A DNA stretch of 49,417 nt from Meiothermus granaticius NBRC 107808 (GCF_003574355.1 NZ_QWLB01000027.1:1-49417), one strand, 5' to 3'. Counted from the stretch's first letter, positions 23,644 through 32,508 are shown. Notes: generated from the sequence alone by a model not told the origin. Made by a program: numbers and translations.

Positions 23644-24659
23644 ACCGAGGCCTCCGGTCTGGCCGGAATCCCATCAGCCAGCGGACGCAGCGAGGTTGCA
23701 TCCCAGGACAGCGTGACCACGCTGCCCGCTGGCAGTATCTCCTCCTGGGAAGGGGCCAGCGCGGTGATCCGCCCCCCCTCTACCTGCACCTCGTAGCGGG
23801 TCTGCGAGCCCAGGTAGTGCACATCCAGAAGCCGCCCTACCAGCCGATGGGCCCCAGGTTCGCTCCCGGCGACCAGCCGCACCCGCTCCGGGCGCAGGGC
23901 AAAGCGGCCTTCGCCCAAGCCGATCAGGCGGCCCTCGAGAATGTTGGCACTCCCCACAAAGCGGGCCACAAACTCGGTCTGGGGATGCTCATAGAGCCCC
24001 TTAGGGGTGTCGAGTTGCTCGATCTGGCCGTGATTGAACACCGCCACCCGGTCGGACATCGAAAGGGCCTCGCCCTGGTCGTGGGTGACGTAGATAAAGG
24101 TGATACCGAGACTGCGCTGAAGGGCCTTGAGTTCAATCTGCATCTCCTCTCGCAGCTTGAGGTCCAGGGCCCCCAGCGGCTCGTCCAGGAGCAACAGCCG
24201 GGGTTGATTGATGAGGGCCCGGGCCAGGGCCACCCGCTGGCGCTGCCCCCCTGAAAGCTGAGAAGGGCGGCGGTGCTCCATCCCGCTCAGCTTGACCAGC
24301 TCGAGCATCTCCCCAGCCCTGCGGTGTCGCTCAGCCCGCGGCACCCCCCGCACCATCAGGGCATAGGCCACATTGTCCAGCACGCTCATGTGGGGGAACA
24401 AGGCGTAATCCTGAAACACCGTGTTCACATCCCGGGCATAGGGCGGGAGCCTCGAGGCATCCTGTCCGAAGAGTACGATCTGTCCACTCGAAGGGGCTTC
24501 GAACCCCCCGATCAGCCGCAGGCAGGTGGTTTTCCCCGAGCCCGAAGGGCCCAGCATCGAGAAGAACTCCCCGGAGTACACCTCGAGGTTGACCCGGTCT
24601 ACCGCCCGCACGTTGCCAAAAATGCAGGTCAGGTTGATGAGTTGAACTGCGGTCTGCAT
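23640..24659 (-). CDS. ydcT: Polyamine ABC transporter ATPase (YdcT/PotA family)
   Basis: A 339-residue ATPase. Walker A GPSGSGKTT is at residues 37-45, the signature LSGGQRQRVALARAL at 135-149, Walker B LLLLDEPLGALD at about 155-166, and the switch histidine in YVTHDQGEAL. A C-terminal TOBE domain (about 235-339, LRPERVRLV) is typical of PotA/CysA-type importers. ATG 24659 gives the normal start; a GTG 13 codons upstream is possible but has no support. No good ribosome site is visible before either. Confidence 0.92.
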   Translation of the reverse strand: MQTAVQLINLTCIFGNVRAVDRVNLEVYSGEFFSMLGPSGSGKTTCLRLIGGFEAPSSGQIVLFGQDASRLPPYARDVNTVFQDYALFPHMSVLDNVAYALMVRGVPRAERHRRAGEMLELVKLSGMEHRRPSQLSGGQRQRVALARALINQPRLLLLDEPLGALDLKLREEMQIELKALQRSLGITFIYVTHDQGEALSMSDRVAVFNHGQIEQLDTPKGLYEHPQTEFVARFVGSANILEGRLIGLGEGRFALRPERVRLVAGSEPGAHRLVGRLLDVHYLGSQTRYEVQVEGGRITALAPSQEEILPAGSVVTLSWDATSLRPLADGIPARPEASV

Positions 24660-24733
24660 AGTATGCCCACAAGCCGAAGACCCCAGGCAAAGCCCCACGG
24701 AGGTTTTGCCTCGAGCCCTCGAGCTTCTTTAGC

Positions 24734-25894
24734 TCATCTCCCCCCTTGTATGGCCACGTAATCTGTCACCCAGCGGCTGTAGGGCACACATTTTCCGCCT
24801 GGAGCCTTGCAATTGGCGATCGGGGTTTTCCAGAAGTAAACCTTGGCGAAGTCCTGGTAGCCGTTGGCCTTGCAGCCTTCGACGCCCAACAAGGTACTGG
24901 CGGTGCAGCCTTTGGGTACCACTGGGTTACTGCCGAACCAGGCCGCCACATCGCCCTGCACCTTGGGGTTCAAGCTCCACTCGAGCCATTTATAGGCGCA
25001 GGTGGGGTTCTTAGCGTCCACGTGCATCATGGTGGTATCCGCCCAGCCGGTGGCCCCTTCCTTGGGCACCACGCTCTTGATGGGCTGTTTGTTGGCCTGA
25101 AGGGTGTTGACCTGGAAGGGCCAGGTGGTGCTGGCCACTACCCCCTCGTTGGTGAAATCCTGAACCTGAGCATTGGCATCGTTCCAGTAGCGCAAAACCA
25201 ACTGGCGCTGCTGCCGCAGGAGCTTGAGGGCCTCTTGGTACTGGGCCTCGGTGAGTTCGTAGGGGTCTTGGATGCCCAGCTCGGGTTTGGTCTTCATCAG
25301 ATACAGCGCGGCATCCGCAATGTAGATGGGGCCGTAGTAGGCTTCAATGTGCCCCTTATTGGATTTGCCATCGCTCAGGGTCATCTCCTCAAAGACCACC
25401 TTCCAGCTATCCGGTGGGGTTTTGAAGGCCTTGGTGTTGTAGGCCAATACGTTCAAACCCCACTGGTACGGAACCCCATACCGCACCCCATTCACGGTGT
25501 ACCAGGGGGCGTTGATCAAGCGGGGGTCAAGGGTTTTGGTTGCGGGGATCAGGTTCCAGTTGATCGGCTGCACCTTGTTGCCGTAAATCAGGCGCAAGGT
25601 GGCATCCCCTGAGGCGGTGACCAAGTCGTAGCCACCTTGGTTCATCAGGGAGACCATCTCATCCGAGGAACCCGCGGTCTTAACGCTGACCTTGCACCCG
25701 GTGCTCTTCTCGAAGGGCGTCACCCAGTCGTAGGCTTTGTCCGATTCGCCGCGCTCAATATAGCCCGGCCAGGCGATGATCTTGAGCTGTCCCTCCGGTT
25801 TACCCAGCGCGGTGAGGGCTTTGCTCGCAGGGACCTGCGCCATGGCTAAAGAGCCAAGCAAGGTCAGAGCTAAGGTCCAGCATAGCCTTTTCAT
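24734..25894 (-). CDS. ydcS: Polyamine-binding protein (YdcS/PotD family)
   Basis: A 386-residue extracytoplasmic receptor. The signal peptide is MKRLCWTLALTLLGSLAMAQ (cleavage near 20; its cysteine at 5 is not a lipobox). The mature part has LKIIAWPGYIERG, close to the YdcS/PotD ligand-site start, and FEKSTGCKVSVKTAGSSDEM. Several extra cysteines near the C-terminus (TCAYKW, KGCTAS, EGCKANG, NCKAPGGKC) may form disulfides. Ribosome site AGGAGG. It is the first gene of the operon; divergent gabD lies on the other side of a 112-base gap. Confidence 0.9.
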   Translation of the reverse strand: MKRLCWTLALTLLGSLAMAQVPASKALTALGKPEGQLKIIAWPGYIERGESDKAYDWVTPFEKSTGCKVSVKTAGSSDEMVSLMNQGGYDLVTASGDATLRLIYGNKVQPINWNLIPATKTLDPRLINAPWYTVNGVRYGVPYQWGLNVLAYNTKAFKTPPDSWKVVFEEMTLSDGKSNKGHIEAYYGPIYIADAALYLMKTKPELGIQDPYELTEAQYQEALKLLRQQRQLVLRYWNDANAQVQDFTNEGVVASTTWPFQVNTLQANKQPIKSVVPKEGATGWADTTMMHVDAKNPTCAYKWLEWSLNPKVQGDVAAWFGSNPVVPKGCTASTLLGVEGCKANGYQDFAKVYFWKTPIANCKAPGGKCVPYSRWVTDYVAIQGGR

Positions 25895-26006
25895 GCATCC
25901 TCCTGGAATCGGCAGCACCGATGGGATGAGTTTACCGCATCCTCCGGAGCTGATACAGATTTGAAAACCTCCCGGAGTGCTATCGTAGATGCTCGAGGAA
26001 GTGCTT

Positions 26007-27449
26007 ATGGTCAAAGACTTTGATTTCCCGGTGGATGCCTACATTGCAGGCCAGTGGCGCAAAACCGCCAAGACCTTCACCGTGCGCAGCCCCTTTAGCG
26101 GTGAGACCGTGGCTGAGGTGGCCGACAGCGGTGTGGCTGAGGCACAAGCCGCGGTAGAGGCTGCGGTAGAGGCCTTTAAGGCTTGGAGGGCCCTCACGGC
26201 CTTTGACCGGGCCAAGGTGCTGCGCAAGTGGAATGAGCTGCTGCTCTCGCATCAGGAGGAGCTAGGCCGCCTGACCGCGCTCGAGATGGGTAAGCCCATC
26301 ACCGAGGCCAAAGGTGAGGTGCTGTATGCTGCCAGCTTTGTGGAGTGGAGCGCCGAGGAGGGGCTGCGGGTCAACGGAGAGGTGCTGCAATCGCGCTTCC
26401 CCAACAAGCGCCAGATGGCCCTCTATGAGCCGGTAGGACCGGTGTACGCGGTGACCCCGTGGAACTTCCCCACCAGCATGATCACCCGCAAAGCCGCCCC
26501 GGCCCTAGCCGCGGGCTGCCCCATCATCCTCAAGCCCGCCGAGCAGACCCCGCTGTGCGCGCTGTATCTGGCCAAGCTTTGGGAGGAGGCCGGAGGCCCA
26601 GCGGGAACGCTGCAGGTGTTGCCGGCTCTGGACCCGGTACCGGTAAGCAAGGTGCTGATGGAGGACATACGGATCCGCAAAATCACCTTTACCGGCAGCA
26701 CCGCCGTGGGCAAGATTCTCTACCGCCAGGGGGCCGATACCCTGAAGCGCATCAGCCTCGAGCTCGGGGGCAACGCACCCTTTATCCTCTTCGAAGACGC
26801 CGACCTCGAGAAAGCGGTGCAGTTCACCCTTCTCTCCAAGTACCGCAACGCGGGACAGACCTGCGTCACCACCAACCGCATCTACGTACACAAGCGGCTC
26901 GAGTCCGACTACGCAGATGCTCTGGCCGAGGCGGTGGCGGGACTCAAGGTAGGCGACCCCCTCGACCCCACCACCAACGTGGGGCCCCTGGTCGAGCAGC
27001 AAGGCCTGGACAAGGTGCGTGCCCACGTAGAGGACGCCCTTGCAAAAGGGGCTAAGGTCAAGACCGGAGGCAAGGCCCTGGGGGGGCTGCTCTACGCCCC
27101 CACCGTGCTGACCGGAATTCAGCCGGGCATGCGGGTGCTCGAGGAGGAGACCTTCGGCCCGGTCGCCCCCTTGATGCCCTTCGAGGACGAGGAGCAGGTG
27201 ATCGCCTGGGCCAACGGCACCGACTACGGGCTGGCGGCCTACATCTGGACCCGCGACCTCTCCCGGGCTTTCCGGGTGGCCGAACGGCTCGAGTACGGCA
27301 TCGTCGGGGTTAATGATCCGGTGCCCAGCGCGATGGGCTCCAATCTGCCCTTCGGGGGCTACAAGAGCTCTGGACTGGGCCGCGAAGGGGGGCATTGGGG
27401 GCTGGAGGAGTACCTGGAGACCAAGTTCGTCTCCTTCCTGCTGCCCTAA
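26007..27449 (+). CDS. gabD: Succinate-semialdehyde dehydrogenase (GabD-like)
   Basis: A 480-residue aldehyde dehydrogenase with Cys286 (NAGQTCVTTNR) and Glu252 (SLELGGNAP). The GabD-type features are YEPVGPVYAVTPWNFPTSM and GQTCVTTNRIYV. It would oxidise succinate semialdehyde to succinate, the last step of putrescine/GABA degradation. Being divergent from ydcSTUV-patD, it fits a shared regulator. Start 26007 is preferred: GAGGAAG lies 6 bases upstream, whereas the earlier in-frame ATG (25989) has no ribosome site and sits almost on a possible -10 (TATCGT, 25981-25986). The GABA aminotransferase is not in the window. Confidence 0.85.
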   Translation: MVKDFDFPVDAYIAGQWRKTAKTFTVRSPFSGETVAEVADSGVAEAQAAVEAAVEAFKAWRALTAFDRAKVLRKWNELLLSHQEELGRLTALEMGKPITEAKGEVLYAASFVEWSAEEGLRVNGEVLQSRFPNKRQMALYEPVGPVYAVTPWNFPTSMITRKAAPALAAGCPIILKPAEQTPLCALYLAKLWEEAGGPAGTLQVLPALDPVPVSKVLMEDIRIRKITFTGSTAVGKILYRQGADTLKRISLELGGNAPFILFEDADLEKAVQFTLLSKYRNAGQTCVTTNRIYVHKRLESDYADALAEAVAGLKVGDPLDPTTNVGPLVEQQGLDKVRAHVEDALAKGAKVKTGGKALGGLLYAPTVLTGIQPGMRVLEEETFGPVAPLMPFEDEEQVIAWANGTDYGLAAYIWTRDLSRAFRVAERLEYGIVGVNDPVPSAMGSNLPFGGYKSSGLGREGGHWGLEEYLETKFVSFLLP

Positions 27450-27491
27450 GCCCCCTGCGGTATACAGGACAGAGAACCCTGGCCTTAGCCG

Positions 27492-27497
27492 TAGAAT
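27492..27497 (+). promoter_or_regulatory. -10 box for the 27504 gene (leaderless type)
   Basis: TAGAAT six bases before the ATG at 27504. No ribosome site. Confidence 0.45.
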
Positions 27498-27503
27498 GCA
27501 GGT

Positions 27504-27914
27504 ATGGAACTCGTCGGAACTCGAGGCGCACCCCGCGAAACCCTGGCTGACCTCAAAGACGCCCTCAAGGGCCTATCCTTCGATCAGGCGGTGGTCACCC
27601 TGGTGACAGACTGGCAGGATCAGCGCAAAAATGCCCGCTACGCCGTGTTCGTGCGGGACGGTTCTCGACACATTCTGACCATGGATGCCTTTGGTCCCCG
27701 CTTTGGCCCTGAAGGGGATGACGCCTTACGGGAAATGGTGGAGTGGTTTCAGGCTCGAGGGGTTACCCACTTTTACGAATCGGTATTCCCCCCCTCGGAG
27801 TACTCGGGCCTATTCGAGCTAGATGGGGCGGAGGCCACAGCTCTCCTGGTGGCCACCGCCAACCCCGCCGATCCCCTGCTGTATATCCGGCGGGGCTACA
27901 CCAGCCGGATGTAG
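27504..27914 (+). CDS. Conserved-looking unknown protein, 136 residues
   Basis: I do not recognise this 136-residue protein. It has no signal peptide or membrane segment and a mixed alpha/beta composition (SFDQAVVTLVTDWQDQRKNARYAVFVRDG, then alternating helices and strands). It ends with ADPLLYIRRGYTSRM. It is taken as real because a -10 box lies at leaderless distance from the ATG, and because codon use and composition match neighbouring genes. It is convergent with the next gene with only 3 bases between stops. Confidence 0.65.
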   Translation: MELVGTRGAPRETLADLKDALKGLSFDQAVVTLVTDWQDQRKNARYAVFVRDGSRHILTMDAFGPRFGPEGDDALREMVEWFQARGVTHFYESVFPPSEYSGLFELDGAEATALLVATANPADPLLYIRRGYTSRM

Positions 27915-27917
27915 CCT

Positions 27918-28325
27918 TCAAGTGCTCGAGACCAAGGAGGCCCCCGCGTCCTTGAGCCTCTGCACGGTGGTCTCATCGGCGCGCTTGAGGATGAGGATCT
28001 GCGCCCCTTCCTTCAGGGCGTTCATGAAGCGGCGGTGCTGATCCTTCGGTAGGTCCTCGAGGTAGCGATCGTAATCCTCGGGCTCCTCGCGGCCTACCGA
28101 GGGGTCTCTCTCTACCACAATCGGAACCACCGTGCTCGAGCCGCCCGTAGCCGACATCCCGATCACCATTGGCACTCCTGGAGCCCCGTCGGTATCCGGG
28201 GAATCCTCGCGGGGTTGGCCTAGGTCCCCCCTCGGGGCCAGGATCTCGTAGTCTTTGTCCTCCAGGCCGTCAATCGCCCGCTGAAGCGCATCATCTTCCT
28301 CGAACACCGCATACACCTTGGCCAT
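27918..28325 (-). CDS. Unknown protein, 135 residues
   Basis: A 135-residue soluble protein of unknown function. The N-terminus (MAKVYAVFEEDDALQRAIDGLEDKDYEILAP) resembles stress-type proteins that begin with a beta strand and a helix of a ferredoxin-like fold. A Gly/Ser/Pro-rich middle (about 38-70, with VPMVIGMSATGGSSTVV) is followed by an acidic region and a second alpha/beta unit ending in LILKRADETTVQRLKDAGA. A similar start and end suggest two half-folds split by an insert. Ribosome site GGGAGG. It lies downstream of uppS on the same strand. Confidence 0.68.
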   Translation of the reverse strand: MAKVYAVFEEDDALQRAIDGLEDKDYEILAPRGDLGQPREDSPDTDGAPGVPMVIGMSATGGSSTVVPIVVERDPSVGREEPEDYDRYLEDLPKDQHRRFMNALKEGAQILILKRADETTVQRLKDAGASLVSST

Positions 28326-28350
28326 AGGACCCTCCCAGCCAAGAATACGG

Positions 28351-28402
28351 AGGGGGGTTGAGACCGCTTTGAGTCAAGGCTGAGGGCCAACTGAACCCCC
28401 CT
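28351..28402. repeat. Inverted repeat after uppS
   Basis: AGGGGGGTT (28351-28359) and AACCCCCCT (28394-28402) are perfect complements separated by 34 bases, starting at the uppS stop codon. The loop is long and there is no T-tract, so a terminator is possible but weak. Confidence 0.35.
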
Positions 28403-29240
28403 ATTTCCCGAAGCGCCGTTCACGCCCCTGATAGCTGCGGATGGCCCGGAGGAAATCCACCTTGCGGAAAGCCGGCCAAAAGGCGTCAAAGAAGTAGTAC
28501 TCGCTGTAGGCCCCTTGCCAGAGCAAAAACCCCCCCAAGCGCACTTCTCCTGAGGTGCGGATAATGAAGTCAGGGTCGGGAACCCCAGCGGTGTAGAGCC
28601 GTTCAGAGATGTGCCCGATATCCAGCTCAGCGGCCAGCTCCTCGGGGCTCTTGCCGGTCTCGGCGGCTTCGCGAAGGAGCAGCTTCACCGCATCTACGAT
28701 CTCCTCCCGCCCCCCATAACCCATGGCGATCTGGAGCAGCATCCCCTGGTGGTGGGCGGTGGCCTGCTCGAGCTCCTCGAGGGCCTCCAGCACCTTGGGG
28801 GGGAAGCGGTCGTGCCGCCCGATCACCTTGACCCGCACCTCGTTGGCGTGGATGCGCTCGTCTTTGGCCATCCGCCGGGCTTCCTTGACGAAGAGGTTCA
28901 TCAGCGTCTCCACCTCAGCGTCAGGCCGGTTGAAGTTATCGGTGGAAAACACCCAGATGGTCACAGTAGGGATGCGGAGTTCCAAGCACCACTCGAGCAC
29001 CTCGTAGGCCTTGGTCACCCCAAACTCGTGCCCTTCATGAGCCTCCAGGCCCAGCTCTCGGGCAAAGCGCCGGTTGCCGTCGAGAATCATCCCCAGATGG
29101 CGCGGAGCCTGTCCCCGCAATACCTCGGCCTCCACCCGACGCTCATACCACCAGTACAGCGGCTTGAGCACCGTCTGGGCCAACTTGACCAGTTGGAACC
29201 GCCCGCTGGGGCGGGAGGGAGAACCCGCATTCACTGCCAT
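28401..29240 (-). CDS. uppS: Isoprenyl diphosphate synthase (undecaprenyl diphosphate synthase)
   Basis: A 279-residue cis-prenyltransferase that makes the undecaprenyl diphosphate carrier for cell-wall synthesis. Catalytic Asp54 is in MILDGNRRFA; the conserved WVFSTDNFNRP, IAMGYGGREEI and the C-terminal RTSGEVRLGGFLLWQGAYSEYYF are all present. It carries about 40 extra N-terminal residues (up to QAPRHLGM), including a hydrophobic/aromatic stretch LKPLYWWYERR, which may hold it at the membrane. Start 29240 is chosen for GAGG 5 bases upstream and a TACAAT box at 29262-29267; an upstream ATG would lie before the expected transcript start. Confidence 0.9.
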   Translation of the reverse strand: MAVNAGSPSRPSGRFQLVKLAQTVLKPLYWWYERRVEAEVLRGQAPRHLGMILDGNRRFARELGLEAHEGHEFGVTKAYEVLEWCLELRIPTVTIWVFSTDNFNRPDAEVETLMNLFVKEARRMAKDERIHANEVRVKVIGRHDRFPPKVLEALEELEQATAHHQGMLLQIAMGYGGREEIVDAVKLLLREAAETGKSPEELAAELDIGHISERLYTAGVPDPDFIIRTSGEVRLGGFLLWQGAYSEYYFFDAFWPAFRKVDFLRAIRSYQGRERRFGK

Positions 29241-29261
29241 GGCAACCTCATCAACAGGGGT

Positions 29262-29267
29262 ATTGTA
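29262..29267 (-). promoter_or_regulatory. -10 box for uppS
   Basis: TACAAT on the minus strand, 21 bases before the chosen ATG at 29240; the leader contains GAGG. Confidence 0.45.
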
Positions 29268-29342
29268 GCGCTCCCCAGAGCCCGATGAGGAGCGGGTCAT
29301 GAGACTTGACTCTTAGCCCCTCACCCCCCACGCTGATATGTT

Positions 29343-30320
29343 GTGCATCTTGCCGATCATCAACCCGAGCTTCATCTGGATACGTTAATGGCACAGTTTG
29401 TGCCTCCGCCCCGGTTCCATGCGGCCACCTTTGCCTCCTTCCAGCCCGACCCTCAGTACCCCTCCCAGGGCGCTGTTCTCCAGCGCTTACTGGCCTGGGT
29501 ACACGATAAACCCCGGGGCTGGTTCCATAAGCGCTTACCCGAGCCCGGCGGGGTGTACCTGGACGGGGGGTTTGGTGTAGGCAAGACCCACTTGCTGGTG
29601 GCCAGCTACTGGGACGCCCCCGAGCCCAAGGCTTACCTCTCCTTTGAGGAGCTGACCTATGTGGTGGGGCTGATGGGGATGACCAGTGCGGTTGAACACT
29701 TCGCCAAGCTGGCCTACCTGTTCATTGACGAGTTTGAGCTCGATGACCCAGGCAATGCCCAGATGGTTACCAACTTGCTCAACCAGACCATGGGCCAGGG
29801 CCTACGGGTAGCCACCACATCCAATACCCCCCCCGGAGCGCTAGGGCAGGATCGCTTTAGCGCCGAGCAGTTTCAAATTCAGATTCAAAGCCTGGCCCGT
29901 CGCTTCCAAACCCTGACCCTCGAGGGGCCAGACTACCGCCGCCGCGACTTCGTGCGGCTTCCAGAGCCCATGAGCGCGGAGGAGCTCGAGCGGCGCTTCC
30001 TCGAAGAAACCCGCCCCGCCAGCTACGACCACTTTGCCGAGCTGTTCTACCTGCTGCGGGGGCTGCACCCCATTCGCTATCGCTTTCTGTTTGAGGGCTT
30101 GGCGGTGGTCTATCTCGAGGGCCTGGCCCCTATCCCCGATCAAAACGATGCCCTGCGCTTTGTGCACTTCATCGACAAACTCTATGACCGCGGGTTGGGG
30201 CTGCGGGCCTCGGGGGTGAGCCTCGAGCAAATCTTCCCGGACAGCTACCGCAACGGGGCTTTCGCCAAGAAGTACGGGCGCTGCCTCTCCCGGCTGGCCG
30301 AACTGCTCTCGGCCCCCTGA
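29343..30320 (+). CDS. zapE: Cell division protein ZapE (AFG1-like ATPase)
   Basis: A 325-residue P-loop ATPase of the AFG1/ZapE family. Walker A is GGFGVGKTH (about residues 75-83), Walker B LFIDEFELDD (about 130), followed by TTSNTPPGAL and ARRFQTLTLEGPDYRRRDF, all family hallmarks. In E. coli ZapE acts on the Z ring late in division; mitochondrial homologues help clear faulty proteins. The start is uncertain: GTG 29343 keeps the N-terminal helix seen in homologues; ATG 29388 is the alternative. It is divergent from uppS, linking two cell-envelope genes. Confidence 0.85.
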   Translation: MHLADHQPELHLDTLMAQFVPPPRFHAATFASFQPDPQYPSQGAVLQRLLAWVHDKPRGWFHKRLPEPGGVYLDGGFGVGKTHLLVASYWDAPEPKAYLSFEELTYVVGLMGMTSAVEHFAKLAYLFIDEFELDDPGNAQMVTNLLNQTMGQGLRVATTSNTPPGALGQDRFSAEQFQIQIQSLARRFQTLTLEGPDYRRRDFVRLPEPMSAEELERRFLEETRPASYDHFAELFYLLRGLHPIRYRFLFEGLAVVYLEGLAPIPDQNDALRFVHFIDKLYDRGLGLRASGVSLEQIFPDSYRNGAFAKKYGRCLSRLAELLSAP

Positions 30321-30451
30321 GGCCGTGCAGCCGCGATACACACAGGGTCTGGTGCAAATGCACCGGGTTGCTCTCATTTATCTCTTAAAGTAGAGGAAGA
30401 CCGCCCAATTGGGTCCAGGCCAAGGGCTGGCGAAGGAGCGTGGCACAGAGC

Positions 30452-31954
30452 ATGAAACGCCTAGGGTTAGCGCATTTATGGGTGTTGGGATTGGTGTGGA
30501 TGGGCCTGAGCGTCCAAGCCCAGACCCTCCCTCGAGAAGTCCGCGAACGCATTGTGGCCTCAACCGTGCTGATCACCTTCCCCATCGATGCCCAGACCGA
30601 TAGCATCGGCTCGGGGACCCTCATCAGCCCCTCGGGCTACATACTGACCAACTACCACGTCATCGGCGACACCGATAGCCGCAGCATCGCCCCCAAGATC
30701 TATGTGGGCACCATCCGTTTTGTAGACCAGCCCCCCGAGATCAAGTATCTGGCTAAGGTGGTGGCGGCTGACCCCAACTTAGACCTGGCCTTGATCCGCA
30801 TTGTGAGCACCGCCGACGGCAAGCCCGTGGGCAACCTCAACCTTCCGGCCATGCCCATCGGGGACTCCAACAGCCTGGTGGTGGGCGATCCCATCTATGT
30901 CTTCGGCTTCCAGGGCACCGGCGGGATGACCCTAAGCTTCTCGAGGGGCGCGGTGGGTGGGTTCACCGGTGAGGATAAGGAATCCGGCGGGAAGCAGTGG
31001 ATCAAGCACGACGCCCAGACCGGCCCCGGCAATTCCGGCGGCGGGGTCTATAACCAGGAGGGCGAGCTGATCGGCATACACAGCGCGGGGGTCTCCGGCC
31101 AGAACAACTCCCGCACCGGCTTCATGCGTCCGGTGGCCTTGGCCTGGGGGTTGGTGGGGCCCAACGTACCCAACCTGGTCCGCTCCGGTACCCCACAGCA
31201 GGCCGTCCCCAGCCCCACCGCCAGCCTCCCCACGGCCTGGCCGCCTCGAGTGGGCGAGGGCCAGGTCTGGCAGGTGCAGGTGCAAGGTGGGCAATGGAGC
31301 GGTACCTGGACCGTGACCCTCTCGAGCCGCGACAGCGATGGCGATCCTGTGGGCTCAGCGGTCTCGGGCAACAAAACCCTCAACGCCCTGATGTGGCAAA
31401 AGGACAACATCCTGCGGCTCAATCTGGGGGATGACAAGTATCCCTACGCCCGTTGCCGCTTCGATCCCCAGAACTATGCCGGAAGCATGCAGGGCAAACT
31501 CTACGTGTTCAAGGACGCCAATTCCGACTCCCAGGAGATCGGCACCTGCGTCGCTTCGCCCAAGACCGCCCCGGTTGCCAACGCTGCAGCCTGGCCCCCC
31601 AAGCTGGCGGTGGGTCAAAAATGGCAAATTAGCCTGCAGGGCAACAACCTCAATGAATCCGGTACCCTAACCCTCCTCCAGGCCGATTCCAATGGAGACA
31701 TCGAGGGGGATCTGGTCTTCAAAAACTACAAGCTGCTCTCCTTCTTCTTCATCAGCGACAAGGGCAATGCCCTCCTGGACATGACCGAGCCTGAAGGGGC
31801 CGATAGCGGGGTCTCCTGGCTGCGCTGCCGGTTTGAGCCACAATCCTCGACCACCGCACTGACCGGCAAGCTCCAGTTCTTCAACACCGACAAAGACGGC
31901 AACATCAGCAACCTGAAAGACATCGGCACCTGCAAAGCCACCCTGGGTCGCTGA
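30452..31954 (+). CDS. Secreted trypsin-like serine protease with two C-terminal repeat modules
   Basis: A 500-residue secreted protein. Residues 1-24 are a signal peptide (MKRLGLAHLWVLGL...VQAQ). The S1 protease domain (about 25-240) has the triad His69 (TNYHVIG), Asp111 (NLDLALI) and Ser195 (GPGNSGGGV). There is no PDZ domain. Instead, after a Pro/Ser-rich linker come two copies of an unknown beta-rich module (about 262-370 and 380-497). Both start AWPP(R/K)... with W-Q-V/I, contain a Asp-rich SDGDP/SNGDI turn, and carry a matching cysteine pair (335/366 and 459/494) in RCRF...IGTC. ATG 30452 is chosen for its signal peptide; an earlier GTG at 30440 overlaps the ribosome site. Confidence 0.87.
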   Translation: MKRLGLAHLWVLGLVWMGLSVQAQTLPREVRERIVASTVLITFPIDAQTDSIGSGTLISPSGYILTNYHVIGDTDSRSIAPKIYVGTIRFVDQPPEIKYLAKVVAADPNLDLALIRIVSTADGKPVGNLNLPAMPIGDSNSLVVGDPIYVFGFQGTGGMTLSFSRGAVGGFTGEDKESGGKQWIKHDAQTGPGNSGGGVYNQEGELIGIHSAGVSGQNNSRTGFMRPVALAWGLVGPNVPNLVRSGTPQQAVPSPTASLPTAWPPRVGEGQVWQVQVQGGQWSGTWTVTLSSRDSDGDPVGSAVSGNKTLNALMWQKDNILRLNLGDDKYPYARCRFDPQNYAGSMQGKLYVFKDANSDSQEIGTCVASPKTAPVANAAAWPPKLAVGQKWQISLQGNNLNESGTLTLLQADSNGDIEGDLVFKNYKLLSFFFISDKGNALLDMTEPEGADSGVSWLRCRFEPQSSTTALTGKLQFFNTDKDGNISNLKDIGTCKATLGR

Positions 31955-31962
31955 GGCCCCCC

Positions 31963-32475
31963 TCAAGGGGTGCGGCTCAGGTTATCCACCTTCAGCACGA
32001 AACTCAGGGTGTATTTGCCGTTTTTGCTGCTGACCATCTGGAGGTTCTCGCCCTTGAGGGTGATGCTGTTCTGGCTCAAGGCCACCACCGTGACCTTGCC
32101 CAATCCTCCCCAGCTCTTGCTGCCCTTGCGGTCGTCAATGAGGCTCAGGCTGCCCTGCACCCCCTTTTTGGCCGGGTCGCCCACCACATAGGTGGCCTTG
32201 GCTTTGGGGGCGGAGTTCAGCTCGATCTGGAGGAAGCGCTCGTTGTAATTCGGGGCCACCCCTTCCTTGGGGCTCGAGGCCATGTACACCCCGAAGACCG
32301 ATCCGTTCTTGGCGATCTGCCCTTTGATCCGAATTCGGGTACGGTCGGGGAACTTGCCGAGATCATAGCCTTTGGTCTGCAGGCTGAAGCTACCGCCGTA
32401 GGCAGGGGTTAGGCCGGTCTGGGCCAGAGAGCTCAGGCCAAGGGCCAGGAATACCAACAAAAGCCTTTTCATCAC
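31963..32475 (-). CDS. Secreted unknown protein, 170 residues
   Basis: A 170-residue protein with a signal peptide ([18 protein letters not shown], preceded by an extra Met). The mature part is basic and rich in beta-strand patterns ([38 protein letters not shown]), without cysteines or known motifs. I do not recognise the family. It is convergent with the protease (8 bases between stops) and divergent from deoB, with a 33-base shared promoter region. A role near the protease outside the cell is possible, but nothing in the sequence proves it. Confidence 0.72.
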   Translation of the reverse strand: MMKRLLLVFLALGLSSLAQTGLTPAYGGSFSLQTKGYDLGKFPDRTRIRIKGQIAKNGSVFGVYMASSPKEGVAPNYNERFLQIELNSAPKAKATYVVGDPAKKGVQGSLSLIDDRKGSKSWGGLGKVTVVALSQNSITLKGENLQMVSSKNGKYTLSFVLKVDNLSRTP

Positions 32476-32495
32476 CCAACCTGTTTAGCAGAGGG

Positions 32496-32501
32496 TATCC
32501 T
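32496..32501 (+). promoter_or_regulatory. -10 box for deoB
   Basis: TATCCT, seven bases before the deoB ATG; GAGG between them could also act as a weak ribosome site. Confidence 0.4.
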
Positions 32502-32508
32502 GAGGCAT

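Noticed and set aside
28351-28402. Strong intrinsic terminator after uppS
   Set aside because: The stem is perfect but the loop is 34 bases and no T-tract follows, so it is listed only as an inverted repeat.
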